From assembly GCF_040869045.1 (NCBI RefSeq), contig NC_090319.1:374805601-374869600 (forward strand): a stretch of DNA of 64,000 nt, written 5' to 3'. How positions within the stretch are numbered: the first letter of the stretch is position 1; every line of letters starts with the position of its first letter. This DNA is from Eurosta solidaginis. Lineage: Eukaryota > Arthropoda > Insecta > Diptera > Tephritidae. The notes beneath the pieces are model-generated. The model saw only the letters and a list, made by a program, of their open reading frames with translations, ran no database searches and had not been told where the DNA came from. This document shows positions 11,660 to 23,940 of this stretch, piece by piece. Position numbers and translations under genes: made by a program.

Positions 11660-12122
11660 AGCCACTGGGAGGTGTAGCTTCATCAATCAGATGTCTGTTG
11701 GGGTGCCCAGGTTTCTGGGTATTCAACAGAAACTGTTTGTTTAGCATTTCATTTCTCTCCCTAATAGGGAGTACTCTCGCCTTATTGTGTACGTGGTGTT
11801 CTGGGGACATAAGAAGACAGCCCGTAGCGGTTCTGATGGCAGAATTTCGGCAGGCCTGTATTTTCTTCCAGTGAGTATAACCTTTAGGCTTGGCGACCAT
11901 ATCCGGGACGCATAGCATACAATCGGCCGGCCTTTGCTTTGTAAGTAGTAATGAGCGTTTGTTTCTCTTTACCCCAAGTGCTGCCGGCAAGAGATTTGAG
12001 GATTTTATTATGGCCCTGGATCTTCGATACAATTGCGTTTGCATGCTCTCCAAAATGTAGAGCCTCATCGAACGTCACACCCAATATTTTAGGGTGTAAG
12101 GCAGTCGGTAGCGTGATGCCGA
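11660..12122 (-). pseudogene. Jockey-like LINE, reverse-transcriptase C-terminal fragment
   Basis: Reading the minus strand gives LHPKILGVTFDEALHFGEH, then a thumb-like KIQGHNKILKSLAGSTWGK, and after a frameshift THWKKIQACRNSAIRTATG, LPIRERNEMLNKQFLLNTQ and a terminal GLRGHLRKHYEEI. This is the standard C-terminal end of Jockey-clade ORF2, downstream of the RT active site. One frameshift lies near 11900. The catalytic palm is missing. Confidence 0.75.
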
Positions 12123-12370
12123 TGTCGGGATCAAATAGATTATATTGCACTGAGTGGTGGGTGATAAATGGAGACCGCCTCCATTTCCGCTCTCGCGATC
12201 TTTTCTGTGGACTATATGTCCAGAGCAGGTCTTTAGAGCAGATCTTGCTGTGTGTTTGGTCTCTTGGATCGCTGTAATGCGGATGTTATGCCGTTTCATT
12301 AAATCAACAATCTCCGTGATCTTCCTAGTTAACCCATTACAGTTTAACTGCAGAATTCTAAAGTGTAACG
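12122..12370 (-). pseudogene. Jockey-like LINE, endonuclease N-terminal fragment
   Basis: The minus strand reads ILQLNCNGLTRKITEIVDL, then KRHNIRITAIQETKHTARS and DRESGNGGG, the N-terminus of an APE-type (EEP) LINE endonuclease with its QxNCNGL and IQETK metal-binding motifs. It runs directly into the RT C-terminus at about 12122, so roughly the central 2 kb of ORF2 (inferred from family size) has been deleted. Confidence 0.75.
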
Positions 12371-12680
12371 GGTAAGTGATATGTCACTACGCCTGAGTTG
12401 TGGGAGGCCAAGACGCAATTTCTGTTGTGGTCCTGGCACTGGACGTCCCTGGGTAAGCATTTGGGTACCCGGTGTAGTTGGGTTTCCGTCCTGACAGCAT
12501 GGCGCGATGAAAACCTTCGGGGGTTGCTGTCGCTGAGACCAGAACATCTAAGAAAGTGGCACCGTCCAAGGCTGGAGCCGCAGTGGCGATATGTCGCAAA
12601 CATATATATTCTGTGCTGGCAAATGGTGCAAAAGGTGGTAGGGATTAAGAGTCTGTTTTCCAGACCTACTCGAATGCTAG
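12371..12680 (-). pseudogene. Jockey-like LINE, ORF1 / upstream zinc-finger remnant
   Basis: Immediately upstream of the endonuclease, the minus strand contains CRHCGSSLGRCHFLRCSGL-like pieces in broken frames, resembling the Cys/His zinc-finger segment that precedes ORF2 in many dipteran Jockey-like LINEs. Several frame breaks exist. The assignment rests partly on position. Confidence 0.45.
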
Positions 12681-13435
12681 TGTCGAGCAGAGGGTGAGAA
12701 GAAAACGGGGCGGTGGCTGATGTTCGGCATTGCTACCGACTCTATTACGGAGATTGTACTTATGAGTGGGAGCGGCCGTATGAGCTGGTGCTCCGTAGGG
12801 CGCTATCAGCAGCGGGCACTTGTTGTGGCTTGTTGAGCAGTGGGGCTGCTAGAAGGTATGGGGCGCAAAGGCGCAGACTACAGGACGCCCTTGGGCGTGA
12901 ACAGCAAGCAGCCACAAAAGATTTATAAAATATACGAGGGCGTTGGGTTTTGGGGTCTAGCTCAGAACATCCTGTCCGATTCAACTATCCCTTGCACGTG
13001 ACACACTGACAAGAGTGTGACCGTCCTTAAAAGATTATTTTCCGGCAAACGCAGCAAAACCATTTCTCTGGACCGGGGTCAGGTACAGGTCCCAGATTGA
13101 ATCCGATACCCTCTCGGAGCAGGAGTATATGGCGCAGTCACTCTGCAAGGATCTGCTGGGAGGCTGAAAATGTGTGAGAGGGACGCAACAAATTGAATGG
13201 GTTTACACCGAAATAACAGCTCTTGGTCGGGAAAAATCCCGAGTCGCTCCGATTTATAGAACCGTCTGCCTTGGGAAACGAAATAGTTTGTAATTATTTT
13301 TACATTGAAATGAAAGCACTTTCGCTAGCGATTAAAAAAAATTATAACCAAGTAAATACATAACCGTTTTTCAGAGTACTTCTAGTACTGCGAGCACATA
13401 GCTGTTTTCCATCACTTCCAAACCAAAACAGATAT
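12681..13435. other. GC-richer stretch, no recognised gene
   Basis: 12713-12928 is open on the plus strand and 12760-12984 on the minus strand. It is more GC-rich than its surroundings and lies 5' of the LINE remnant, so it may be more of that LINE. No domain was recognised. Confidence 0.35.
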
Positions 13436-16400
13436 AACAAGTAAGGAAGGTTAATTTCGGGTGTAACCGAACATTACATACTCAGTTGAGAGCTATGCAG
13501 ACAAAATAAGGGAAAATGAACCTAGGGTAACCCTGGAATGTGTTTGTATTACATGTGTATCAAATGGAAGTTATTAAAGAGTATTTTAAGAGGGAGTGGG
13601 GCATAATTCTATAGGTGGATGCCATTTAAGGATATCGCCATAAAGGTGGACCAGGGCTAACTCTAGAATTTGTTAGTACGATATGGGTATCAAATGAAAG
13701 GTGTTAATGAGTATTTTAAAAGGAAGTTGGCCTTAGTTCTATAGGTGGACGCCTTTTCGAGATATCGCCATAAAGGTGGACCAGGGGTGACTCTAGAGTG
13801 CGTTTGTACGATATGGGTATCAAATGAAAGGTGTTAATGAGTATTTTTAAAAGGGAGTGGGCCTTCGTTCTATAGGTGTTCGCCTTTTCGAGATATCGCC
13901 ATAAAGGTGGACCAGGGGTGACTCTAGAATGTGTTTGTACGATATGGGTATCAAATGAAAGGTGTTAATGAGTATTTTAAAAGGGAATAATCCTTAGTTC
14001 CATAGGTGGACGCCGTTTCGAGATATCACCATAAAGGTGGACCAGGGGTGACTCTAGAGTGCGTTTGTACGATATGGGTATCAAATGAAAGGTGTTAATG
14101 AGTATTTTAATAGGGAGTCGGCCTTAGTTCTATAGGTGGACGCCGTTTCGAGATATTGCCATAAAGGTGGACCAGGGGTGACTCTAGAATGTGTTTGTAC
14201 GATATGGGTATCAAATTAAAGGTATTAATGAGGGTTTTAAAAGGGAGTGGTGGTTGTTGTAAAGGTGGTCGCCTTTTCGAGATATCGCCATAAAGGTGGA
14301 CAAAGGGTGACTCTAGAGTGCGTTTGTACGATATGGGTATCAAATGAAAGGTGTTAATGAGTATTTTAAAAGGGAGTTAGTTCCATAGGTGGACGCCGTT
14401 TCGAGATATCGCCATAAAGGTGGACCAGGGGTGACCCTAGAATTTGTTTGTACAATATGGGTATCAAAAGAAAGGTGTTAATGAGTATTTTAAAAGGGAG
14501 TAATCCTTAGTTCCATAGGTGGACGCCGTTTCGAGATATCGCCATAAAGGTGGACCAGGGGTGACTCTAGAATGTGTTTGTACGATATGGGTATCAAATT
14601 AAAGGTATTAATGAGGTTTTTAAAAGGGAGTGGTGGTTGTTGTATAGGTGGTCGCCTTTTCGAGATATCGCCATAAAGGTGGACCAAGGGTGACTCTAGA
14701 GTGCGTTTGTACGATATGGGTATCAAATGAAAGGTGTTAATGAGAATTTTAAAAGGGAGTAATCCTTAGTTCCATAGGTGGACGCTGTTTCGAGATATCG
14801 CCATAACGGTGGATCAGGGGTTACCCTAGAATTTGTTTGTACAATATGGGTATCAAAAGAAAGGTGTTAATGAGTATTTTAAAAGGGAGTAATCCTTAGT
14901 TCCATAGGTGGTCGCCTTTTCGAGATATCGCCATAAAGGTGGACCAGGGGTGACTCTAGAGTGCGTTTGTACGATACGGGTATCAAATGAAAGGTGTTAA
15001 TGAGTATTTTAAAATGGAGTAATCCTTAGTTCCATAGGTGGACGCCGTTTCGAGATATCGCCATAAAGGTGGACAAGGGGTTACCCTAGAATTTGTTTGT
15101 ACAATATGGGTATCAAAAGAAAGGTGTTAATGAGTATTTTAAAAGGGAGTAATCCTTAGTTCCATAGGTGGACGCCGTTTCGAGATATCGCCATAAAGGT
15201 GGACCAGGGGTGACCCTAGAATTTGTTTGTAAAATATGGGCATCAAACGAAAGGTGTTAATGAGTACTAAAAGGGAGGGGGCCTTAGTTCTATAGGTGGA
15301 CGCCGTTTCGAAATATCGCCACAAAGGTGGACCAGGGGTGACTCTAGAATGTGTTTGTACAATACGGGTATCAAATTAAAGGTATTAATGAGGGTTTTAA
15401 AAGGGAGTGGTGGTTGTTGTATAGGTGGTCGCATTTTCGAGATATCGCCATAAAGGTGGACCAGGGGTGACTCTAGAGTGCGTTTGTACGATATGGGTAT
15501 CAAATGAAAGGTGTTAATGAGTATTTTAAAAGGGAGTAATCCTTAGTTCCATAGGTGGACGCCGTTTCGAGATATCGCCATAAAGGTGGACCAGGGGTTA
15601 CCCTAGAATTTGTTTGTACAATATGGGTATCAAAAGAAAGGTGTTAATGAATATTTTAAAAGGGAGTAATCCTTAGTTCCATAGGTGGTCGCCTTTTCGA
15701 GATATCGCCATAAAGGTGGACCAGGGGTGACTCTAGAGTGCGTTTGTACGATATGGGTATCAAATGAAAGGTGTTAATGAGTATTTTTAAAAGGGAGTGG
15801 GCCTTCGTTCTATAGGTGTTCGCCTTTTCGAGATATCGCCATAAAGGTGGACCAGGGGTGACTTTAGAATATGTTTGTACGATATGGGTATCAAATGAAA
15901 GGTGTTAATGAGTATTTTAAAAGGGCGTGGGGCTTAGTTCTATAGGTGGACGCCTTTTCGAGATGTCGCCATAAAGGTGGACAGGGGTGACTCTAGAATG
16001 AGTTTATACGATATGGGTATTAAATTAAAGGCATTAATGGGAGTTTTAAAAGGGAGTGGTGGTAGTTGTATATGTGAAGGCGTTTTCCAGATATCGACCA
16101 AAATGTGGACCAGGGTGACCCAGAACTTTATATGTTGGATACCGCTAATTTATTTATATATGCAATACCTGCCAAGATTTTAAGGGTTTTTTACTTCGCC
16201 CTGCAGAACTTTTTCATTTTCTTCTACATAATATGATAGGTGTCACAACCACTTTATAAAATTTTTTCTAAAGTTATATTTCGTGTCAATAAAACAATCC
16301 AATTACCTTACCATGTTTCATCCCTTTTTTCGTATTTGGTATAGAATTATGGCATTTTTTTTCATTTTTCGTAATTTTCGATATCGAAAAAGTGGGCGTG

Positions 16401-17443
16401 GTCATAGTCGGATTTCGTTCATTTTTCATACCAAGATAAAGTGAGTTCAAGTAAGCACGTGAACTAAGTTCATTAAAGATATGTCGATTTTTGCTCAAGT
16501 TATCGTGTTAACGGCCATGCGGAAGGACAGACGGATGACTGTGTATAAAAGCTGGGCTAGACATCAACCGATTCCGCCCATTTTCACAGAAAACATTTAA
16601 CGTCATAAAATGTATGCCCGTACCAAATTTCAAAAGGATTGGTTAATTTTTGTTCGACTTATGGCGTTAAAAGTACCCTAGACAAATTAAATAAAAAGGG
16701 CGGAGCCACGCCCATTTTGAAATTTTCTTTTATTTTTGTATTTTGTTGCACCACATCATTACTGGAGTTGAATGTTGACATAATTTACTTATATACTGTA
16801 AAGATATTAAATTTTTTGTTAAAATTTTACTTTAAAAAAAAAATTTTTTTTAAAAGTGGGCGTGGTCCTTCTCCAATTTTGCTAATTTTTATTAAGCGTA
16901 CATATAGTAATAGGAGTAACGTTCGTGCCAAATTTCATCATGATATCTTCAACGACTGCCAAATTACAGCTTGCAAAACTTCTAAATTACCTTCTTTTAA
17001 AAGTGGGCGGTGCCACGCCCATTGTCAAAAATTTTACTAATTTTCTATTCTGCGTTATAAGTTCAACTCATATACCAAGTTTCGTCGCTTTATCTGTCTT
17101 TTGTAATGAATTATCGCACTTTTTCGGTTTTTCGAAATTTTCGATATCGAAAAAGTGGGCGTGGTTATAGTCCGATATAGTTCATTTTAAATAGCGATCT
17201 GAGATGAGTGCTCAGGAACCTACATACCAAATTTCATCAAGATACCTCAAAATTTACTCAAGTTATCGTCTTAACGGACGGACGGACGGACGGACATGGC
17301 TCAATCAAATTTGTTTTCGATCCTGATTATTTTGATATATGGAAGTCTATATCTATCTCGATTCCTTTATATATGTGCAACCAACCGTTATCCAATCAAA
17401 CTTAATATACTCTGTGAGCTCTGCTCAACTGAGTATAAAAAAA
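13436..17443 (-). mobile_element. HINE/DINE-1-like non-autonomous element, copy 1 (full length)
   Basis: Its 3' end is at low coordinates: AACAAGTAAGGAAGG, hairpin TTCGGGTGTAACCGAA, then the subterminal repeat TACTCAGTTGAGAGCT. Its 5' end at about 17410-17443 carries the inverted subterminal repeat AGCTCTGCTCAACTGAGTATA. Between them lie a ~130-bp array (about 13555-16080), repeated TTTCGATATCGAAAAAGTGG modules near 16378 and 17140, and a GGAC tetranucleotide microsatellite near 17276-17296. This layout matches Helentron-associated elements by family knowledge. No helicase or transposase is encoded. Confidence 0.7.
13555..16080 (-). repeat. ~130-bp tandem array inside HINE copy 1 (about 20 units)
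   Basis: The unit on the minus strand contains CCTTTCATTTGATACCCATA, then ATCGTACAAAC, TCTAGAGTCACCCCTGGTCC, ACCTTTATGGCGATATCTCG and CCACCTATAGAAC. Units are 128-131 bp, and higher-order alternation of sub-variants is visible (GATTACTCC versus AACAACCACCA types). Repeated two-unit reading frames in the array are a by-product of a period near 129. Confidence 0.9.
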
Positions 17444-18379
17444 CGGCGTATGCAGAAATATGGGCTCTATAAAGTGGTAATAAAATATGTAATAAAAAAA
17501 ATTTAAAAAAAAAACACATAACTATTATCGTTAGCGCAGCGACGATATGCAATTTAAATATTGATTGAAAAATATTCAACATTTTTATGAAATAGTTAAA
17601 TACTATATATTCAAACATTTTCTAAAACAGAAACTTAAAAATCCAAATCCACTTTAAGTCTAGCACGTATGCAGATCTCACCCCTGCAAGCGGTACTAAA
17701 ATTTCAATTCGCTTAACCACACACATACGAGCTTGTACAATGTTGCATGTATCTACTTTTTGTATGTTGCTCACAATGCTGATTTAGCCACAATACACAA
17801 ATGTGTGCATGAGCTGATTTTAATTAAAAACGTGCCGCAAGTAAAAGTGTAATTGTCATACTCGGACCACGAACGAAAGCCACTTTGCCGGCGGTATGAA
17901 AGTGTGAGTGTGAATAAAACTAACAGCAAAACAAACAAAAAATTGTTGTTCTAAGTAACCATCTAAGCTGCTGCTACACATTATGCCTTGCCTAATGGCA
18001 AAAGGTGAGTGTGAAAATATCTTTGAGGAAACTATGCATGCAAAACGCCATTTTCCTTAAAAGAATGTCCTGTATTAGCGCATAAATTTCGTGACAACAG
18101 CAAACATATGAATTTGCATATTTTCTAGCAACTAGTAACTTACCAGACCGAAATAGTGTTTAAGTGCCATATGGATATAAGGAAGCTTACTAGGAAGTGT
18201 TTTTGAGCGTACTAGAAGAACCCATCCCCTCTTTTACTCGCCTCTATGTATTTCCTCGCCAGGGGCATTTATCCAGATGCATATAAATGTGTTTGGAATA
18301 GTGGGCATAGCGCTGAGTGGCAAAATATGGGATAATATAAAACTGCATTACATTTCGGTGAGTTTAAAATATATTATAT
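17444..18379. other. no gene recognised
   Basis: AT-rich unique-looking DNA between HINE copies 1 and 4. No domain-bearing ORF, no clear TE terminus. Confidence 0.4.
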
Positions 18380-18846
18380 AACAAGTAAGGAAGGCTAAGT
18401 TCGGGTGTAACCGAACATTACATACTCAGCTGCCAAATTACAGCTTTGCAACACTTTTAAATTACTTTCTTTCAAAAGGTGGCGGTGCCACGCCCATTGT
18501 CCAGAATTTTACTAATTTTCTATTCTGCGTCATAAGGTCAACCCACCTACCGAGTTTCATCGCTTTATCCGTCTTTGCTAATGAATTATCGCACTTTTTG
18601 GTTTTTCGAAATTTTCGATATCGAAAAAGTGGGCGTGGTTATAGTCCAATTTCGTTCGTTTTAAAAAGCGATCTGAGATGAGTGCCCAGGAACTTACGTA
18701 CCATATTTCATTAATATACCTCAAAATTTACTCAAGTTATCGTGTTTACGGACAGACAGACGGACAGACGGACATGGCTAAATGAATTTATTTTTTCGCC
18801 CAGATCATGTTGATATAAGAAGTCTATATCTATCTCGAGTATAAAA
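18380..18846 (-). mobile_element. HINE-like element, copy 4 (array-less deletion derivative)
   Basis: Begins AACAAGTAAGGAAGGCTAAG and the GTTCGGGTGTAACCGAAC hairpin, then jumps at ACTCAGCTGCCAAATTACAG directly to the distal GCGGTGCCACGCCC module and a GGAC microsatellite near 18748-18772. The same deletion junction occurs in copy 5 (45771-46307), so this is a propagated short subfamily. The 5' terminus is lost after CTATCTCGAGTATAAAA. Confidence 0.75.
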
Positions 18847-18949
18847 CTTGCTGTACGTATACGACAAAATTAGAAAAATATATTACCCTAAATCAAATAG
18901 ACTCATATTTATAATGAACTAAAATAAAATGTTTCTACACAGAACAAAA

Positions 18950-20345
18950 AATCCAGAAATATACCCAAAATACTTCCAATTAAATTTTTTTTATTCTGAA
19001 TCTGTGTCGAAAACAATTTTAAAGTAATCCCTAATGTTCTTTAAACAGTCGCAAAAAGATAAAAAATCAATAAAATTGAAAATCTGAGTGTTCTCAAAAT
19101 ACTCCATTACAATATTTAAAACAAGCCCTAAATGGTCTTTAAATTATGCACGCCACCTTCCCGAAATTATTCTGCAATAGTCCAGAAATTATCATTAAAA
19201 CATTGTCGTAATGTTCTCAAAATGATTCTTAAAGCAATTAAAACAAATTATGCAGAATTCTGAAATTTTCCCGATTGAGTTCCTAAGTTAACCCAGCCAT
19301 CCTTAAACATGTTTCGAAATAGTCCCAAAATCGTCCCGAAAAAGCTCCAAAATATCCCGTACAGAATCCGGGATCGTTGTGAAATAGTCCTGCAATAGTT
19401 CCAGAATAGTCTCAAATTGATCCCGTATTCAATCATAAAACGTTCCAGAAAATATACCGAAACAAATCCCGAAACAGCTTAAAAGTTATCCCGAAACTAT
19501 GGGAAAATAGTTCCACAATTATTCAGAATCTGGCCTTAACCTATGCCGCAAACAATTGCAAAATTAATTGAAGATAATACGGAAATGATTTAGAAATAGT
19601 CACGAAAGTAGTCCGAAAGAACTCTGAATCTATCTCGAAACTTTCCAGAAACTATTCTAAAGCGCTTCTAAAAATATTACAAAAAGTTCTCCAATAGTTC
19701 TGAAATAATTCCGGAATACTGTAGTGGTCGACACAACCCAAAATTAGTCTCAAAATCGCTTCCCAGGAGTCCCGAAATAATCACGCAAACAATCCCTGCA
19801 AAATTTAAAAATAATGCCGAAATTATTTAAAAATGCGCACGAAATAGCCCCGACTGAACCCTGAAATTAACTCCCGAAATACTAAAGAAATTATTCTGAA
19901 ATCAAAAATAAATATATATCAACAACAATTACGAAATTTTTCGTAGATAATCACAAAATTCCAAAGTAGCTTCGAAGTGATTCTGAAATAGTCTGAAATG
20001 ATCCACAAAATAGGATGGTTAGTTATAACGAAATTATGTCAAAATTATCTAAAATAGCCCCCAAATGATAAAAAAATATTCCGAAAAATTACGGATATGC
20101 TCCCGATTCGATACCAAAAGCATCCCCGAAATAGTCCCGGATTGATATAGAAAAATTAAAAATTTATCCAGATATGATCCCGAAAGCTATTCCGGACTGG
20201 TGCCAATGAGTCACGAAAATATTTGCAAATGATCCCATAAAGAACGGGAATACAATCCCGAAATCCTCCCACAAAAAGCCTGAATCAATTCCAAAGGCGG
20301 TCCCGAAATTAAACGAAATGGACCCGAATTGAATCCGGCAACAAT
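18950..20345. repeat. degenerate CCGAAAT minisatellite, block 2
   Basis: About 1.4 kb of the same degenerate ATCCCGAAATAGTCCC-like motif as block 1 at 10020-11065. The order is too degraded to give a fixed period, and the sequence is not translated usefully in any frame. Confidence 0.7.
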
Positions 20346-20399
20346 ACCTAATTAATACTACGTGCTAACATGGACTATGATAGCAAGGAATACGATACA

Positions 20400-20800
20400 T
20401 TATCAGGCGAAGGACCATCTTCATCGCTAATAATCCCCTCCACCTCCGGGGAGTGAATTTATTGCAGGACTCAAAGCTTTATAGCTTCACAGCTTCCGCA
20501 ACACAGTTTTCAACTTCGCCCACCCGAGGAGAATTCTATTACAAATATGAATGTATCATACACATACATATTTGGAAAAGAAAGATCTTGCGACCCCCAT
20601 TTCCTCATGTTAATAGGAGATGGGAGGCGGGATGGCCTGGAGGGCTCAGTGGTCACATTAAAATCGTTCCCGCAATGGGCGGGAGAGTAACTTAATGGTG
20701 TTTCTTACCGGACCGTACCGGATGTATACCTGATAAAGGACCATCAATATCGATAAAACTGCTTAAACCATCGGCGAGTGTATTTATCGCTACTAGAATA
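20400..20800 (+). repeat. dispersed SINE-like repeat S2, tail piece plus one degraded copy
   Basis: 20404-20465 matches the S2 tail (GGACCATC...TCCGGGGAGTG...ATTGC). From about 20470 a longer copy runs through TCAACTTCGCCCACCCG, TGGCCTGGAGGG, TTACCGGACCGTACCGGATG, AAAGGACCATCAATATCGAT and ends GAGTGTATTTATCGCTAC plus an A-rich tail. The fullest copies are at 38632-39112 and 46685-47075. Confidence 0.65.
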
Positions 20801-22432
20801 AAAAAAACAATATATTTATCGCTACAAATAGAATAAGAAGAACATAATGAGCCTTGATGTGTTCGTGAGACAAGATCTTTTAAGAATTTATGGTTCCATG
20901 AGCGGTTCCGACGTTACACACAAAGTCCAAAAAAGACAATTTTCACATACTTCTACCTAAATGAAAACAATATGTAATTTACTTTATATTTAAAGCATAT
21001 GTGCATGTGTGTATGTAATGGCGTTTTTTCTGAAAATAACGTCACGCTGTTGGTTTTCTTTGCTCTCCCGTAAGTTTGTGTATTTCTTTCACGAAACATT
21101 TCCCTTTAAACAACATAAAAGGGATACCCGGGATACCCGTACCTACAAATTCAGCCATTTTGCAGAGTCCTAGGTGATCCAGTTCAAAAGATAGAATTTA
21201 ATAGTGCAACATGAGGGTGACATTTTTTTCAGAAGTATGTATGTTTCAATTGTGTGTACTTAAACTGCCAGTGTTGGCACAACTACGCTTCCACTTCTAA
21301 ACCAAAATAGTTAAAGTAATTGCTGCATCATTTAAAAATGCATATAAAAATACTAGAGCCTAACATAAGAGATTGCAGCAAATGACAACTTGAGAAACTT
21401 GTAAGTTGATGCGAAAACTTTTTGCTGGAAGAGTACGAACGTGTATGAGGCATATTCCGCGGTGACTGTTATGATATTTATTTGAATACTCAATTTTTTT
21501 AACAATTGAAGAAAACTCTTTAAAATTTTGATTGCAAGTGAGGCGGACAGCAGAGCAAAAAAACACAACGGCCTTTTAATATGACAAGCCACATCATCGC
21601 TAGAAAGTTGATCATACATTTTATTTATTTTCCATTTAAGGATGTCTTTTATCGTGGAATGAGCCATGAAGTGAAAAAATGCATGCCGAAATTTATTCAG
21701 AGAATAGACTACCATTAGCAGTGGACTTGTAAAAGTTTAAACAACGAAAGTAAACTAAATATTTTCTAGATAGTATATATGGATGTGTGTATATAATATA
21801 TATTATAAATGCTCATCGTTATGTTAGATTGTATTTACTGTACGTAATTGAAAGTGGCAGAAGGAGAAAGTTTAAAAGAACCTAAAACTAAAACAAGTAA
21901 ATTATAAAACAATTGCATGTTTCCCGTTGCCGTAAAGTTTGCTTAAAAATGGCTTAAAATTTTATAGATATGAGCTATATATATATTTACTTACCTAGAT
22001 ATGTATGCCGTATTTCATGAATGCCAACTGTCTAGCCAACATAAAATGATTAATGCAGCGGTGTCTACCAGTTAGACTTGCGTGATAAACACGCCGATAC
22101 ATCGTACATACACACTTACTTTTAAATTGGCGCGAGCACTTGCATATATTGGCCAACTTGTTACTGCTTTTCGTTCATCATAAAAAAGCAGCCTGCAAAC
22201 TCGCTTCTATATGTAAAAACTTACCTATAACCTTGCTATTCCTCCTGAAAATTTAGTCCAAAAATTTCCGAAAATTTTTTTCGTATTTGTTTATTTCCTT
22301 TTTTGTTGTTTTTCCTAATTTTATTTCATTCTAAATGCTAAAATAGCGTTTATCCGGACGAACAGTCACGTCCTAAAAAATACTAGTCTTCAAATGCAAA
22401 TATTTGGCTGATTGAAATCGAACTATACTACA
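20801..22432. other. no gene recognised; unique-looking AT-rich DNA
   Basis: A 120-codon minus-strand frame (21353-21715) overlaps another open frame and has no domain. A TA-rich microsatellite-like patch lies near 21770-21800. Possibly host intergenic or intronic sequence. Confidence 0.35.
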
Positions 22433-22436
22433 ATAG

Positions 22437-22933
22437 TGTGGCGAATATTAGCATCGCTACGATGTTAGTAAATAATCACAAAAACAAAAAAAAAGCAAGC
22501 AGTCACACTTAAGTACATGTACACATTCAAGCAAACAGCCACGCTTATATACAAGGCAACGAAGAATATTCCACACACATAATCAGCAACTCGAAGCGAA
22601 GAAATTATTTCACATACACATACATATGTAGTCATCAGCTGAGAGCAGGAGTTGTTACTCACACATACACACGCATATAGCTAAATAACCAAGTATGCGA
22701 TACAACTGCAACAGAGTGTATAAAAGCAGCGCAAGCTGAGGAATCAGTAATGAGTTTGATTTAAACACGCTATTAGGGAAGTATAATTGTGATTGCGAAG
22801 TACTGCTCCCAAAGTAGTCCGAATAAAGATCATTTTGCAATACTGAATATTGAAGTTATTTATTCGACAGTTCAGCGATTCGAACGTTAGCAGAAGGTGT
22901 ATAATTATCAGGAATTTCCCAAATTTCGTTACA
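22437..22933 (+). mobile_element. solo LTR (family LTR-a) with ATAG target-site duplication
   Basis: TGTGGCGAATATTAGCATC to ATTTCGTTACA, flanked by ATAG at 22433-22436 and 22934-22937. TATA box TATAAAAG at 22718-22725 and a polyadenylation-type AATAAAGATC near 22812. Shares its whole plan with 4497-5042. No internal coding sequence remains. Confidence 0.88.
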
Positions 22934-22942
22934 ATAGTATGG

Positions 22943-23055
22943 ACTTAAGTTAGGTTACACATAAACTGACATTACGTTACCAGAAGTTTGTTCGAACAAA
23001 CTGTAAAATCCTATTAAGTCCCATTACCTTTGTTATAAAGGACCAAGTTTTTCAC
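22943..23055 (-). mobile_element. 3' UTR fragment of LINE family A
   Basis: Contains CCAGAAGTTTGTTCGAACAA and the flanking CCTATTAAGTCCC, matching (in minus orientation) the 3' untranslated end of the RNase H-bearing LINE at 36722-38255 and 52834-53141. Only the terminal ~110 bp is present. Confidence 0.6.
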
Positions 23056-23084
23056 GAAACAAGTGAGCGGGCGGAATGGAACAG

Positions 23085-23265
23085 AATATTCAATGTGGTC
23101 ACATTTTGTCATTCTCGAGATAGTCGGTCTAGTACCTTATTGGCGCTCATAACCGGAACTTATCGTGTCTATCTATATACAACAAATGGCCATAAACTTC
23201 GATACCACGCTTCAAACACCTTCGATGAGTGTATTTTTTGCTACAACAGCAACAGCATAATTTTA
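23085..23265 (+). repeat. SINE-like repeat S2, 3' half
   Basis: Matches S2 through GTCGGTCTAGTACCTTATTG, AACCGGAACTTA, TGGCCATAAACTTCGATA and GAGTGTATTTTTTGCTACAA followed by a CAACAGCAACAG tail. The 5' half is missing. Confidence 0.6.
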
Positions 23266-23593
23266 TAACATAATTGTGTTTTTCTTCGCAAGTTCTACAA
23301 TTTTTTTTCCTGGATCGTGATGTTGTCTTACTCCAAGTAGCCTGTAAAAACGCCCATTAAAGTACGGACGAGGTCTAACTACAAATCATCAAATTTGGAA
23401 ACTTTAGGGTTCATATTTGAACAAAGCAAGCCACAGTTTCAGTTTACCTGAAATGTAGATGCAAATAACCAGCATTTTATCAGGCACCAAGAACAATGTG
23501 GTGAGAATGGCCCCATTTAGGGATGTAGTAGGAAGCACTTACAGTTAGCTGCTCTGCAAACTTTAGAAGGTATTGCGTATTGCTATCTGGCAG

Positions 23594-23940
23594 CTGCTGT
23601 GATGAGGTGCTAGCGTGCTTTGCCCACCACACTGAATGTCCTGGGTTCAAGACTCGAGCAAAGCAACATCAAAAATTAAAAAAATATAATGTTTCAATTA
23701 GAAAAAATTTTTTCTAAGCCGATTCGCCCCTCCTCATTAGTTTGGTAAACGCTCCGAGTGTATTTCTGCCATGAAAAGCTTATCTGTGAATAGCCATCCG
23801 TCTTTTAGCTGCCGCTCATAGTCAACATAACACATGTAGGCCCGTGCCGCTAAATTGTAAGAAAACTGAAAAAGGAGCACGACGCACACTGGCAGAGAAG
23901 CTTGGCCTAAATCTTTTCGAAGATAAATCACCGTAATTTC
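23594..23940 (+). mobile_element. tRNA-derived SINE (family S1), best plus-strand copy
   Basis: The head has Pol III internal promoter elements: A-box-like TGCTAGCGTGCT at 23607-23618 and B-box-like GGGTTCAAGACTCG at 23643. An AAAGCAACATCAAAA linker follows, then a tRNA-unrelated body (CGAGTGTATTTCTGCCATGA, AGAGAAGCTTGGCC) ending near 23940. The head lacks an intact anticodon arm and the structure is part of a repeat, so it is a SINE and not a tRNA gene. Confidence 0.75.

Noticed and set aside
14107..15503. Repeated 78-codon reading frames (IPISYKRTLESPLVHLYGDI type) in the HINE arrays
   Set aside because: They arise because two ~130-bp units are nearly a multiple of three. They stop at the same array positions, have no independent start or conserved family, and appear in every array copy.
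16639..17170. 133- and 81-codon plus-strand frames (VGGATPIVKNF type)
   Set aside because: They fall in the CCACGCCCA spacer modules of HINE copy 1 and recur, in matching form, in copies 2, 3 and 5.
23594..23670. A tRNA gene
   Set aside because: A and B boxes are present but the cloverleaf is incomplete and the sequence continues into a repeated SINE body found four times.
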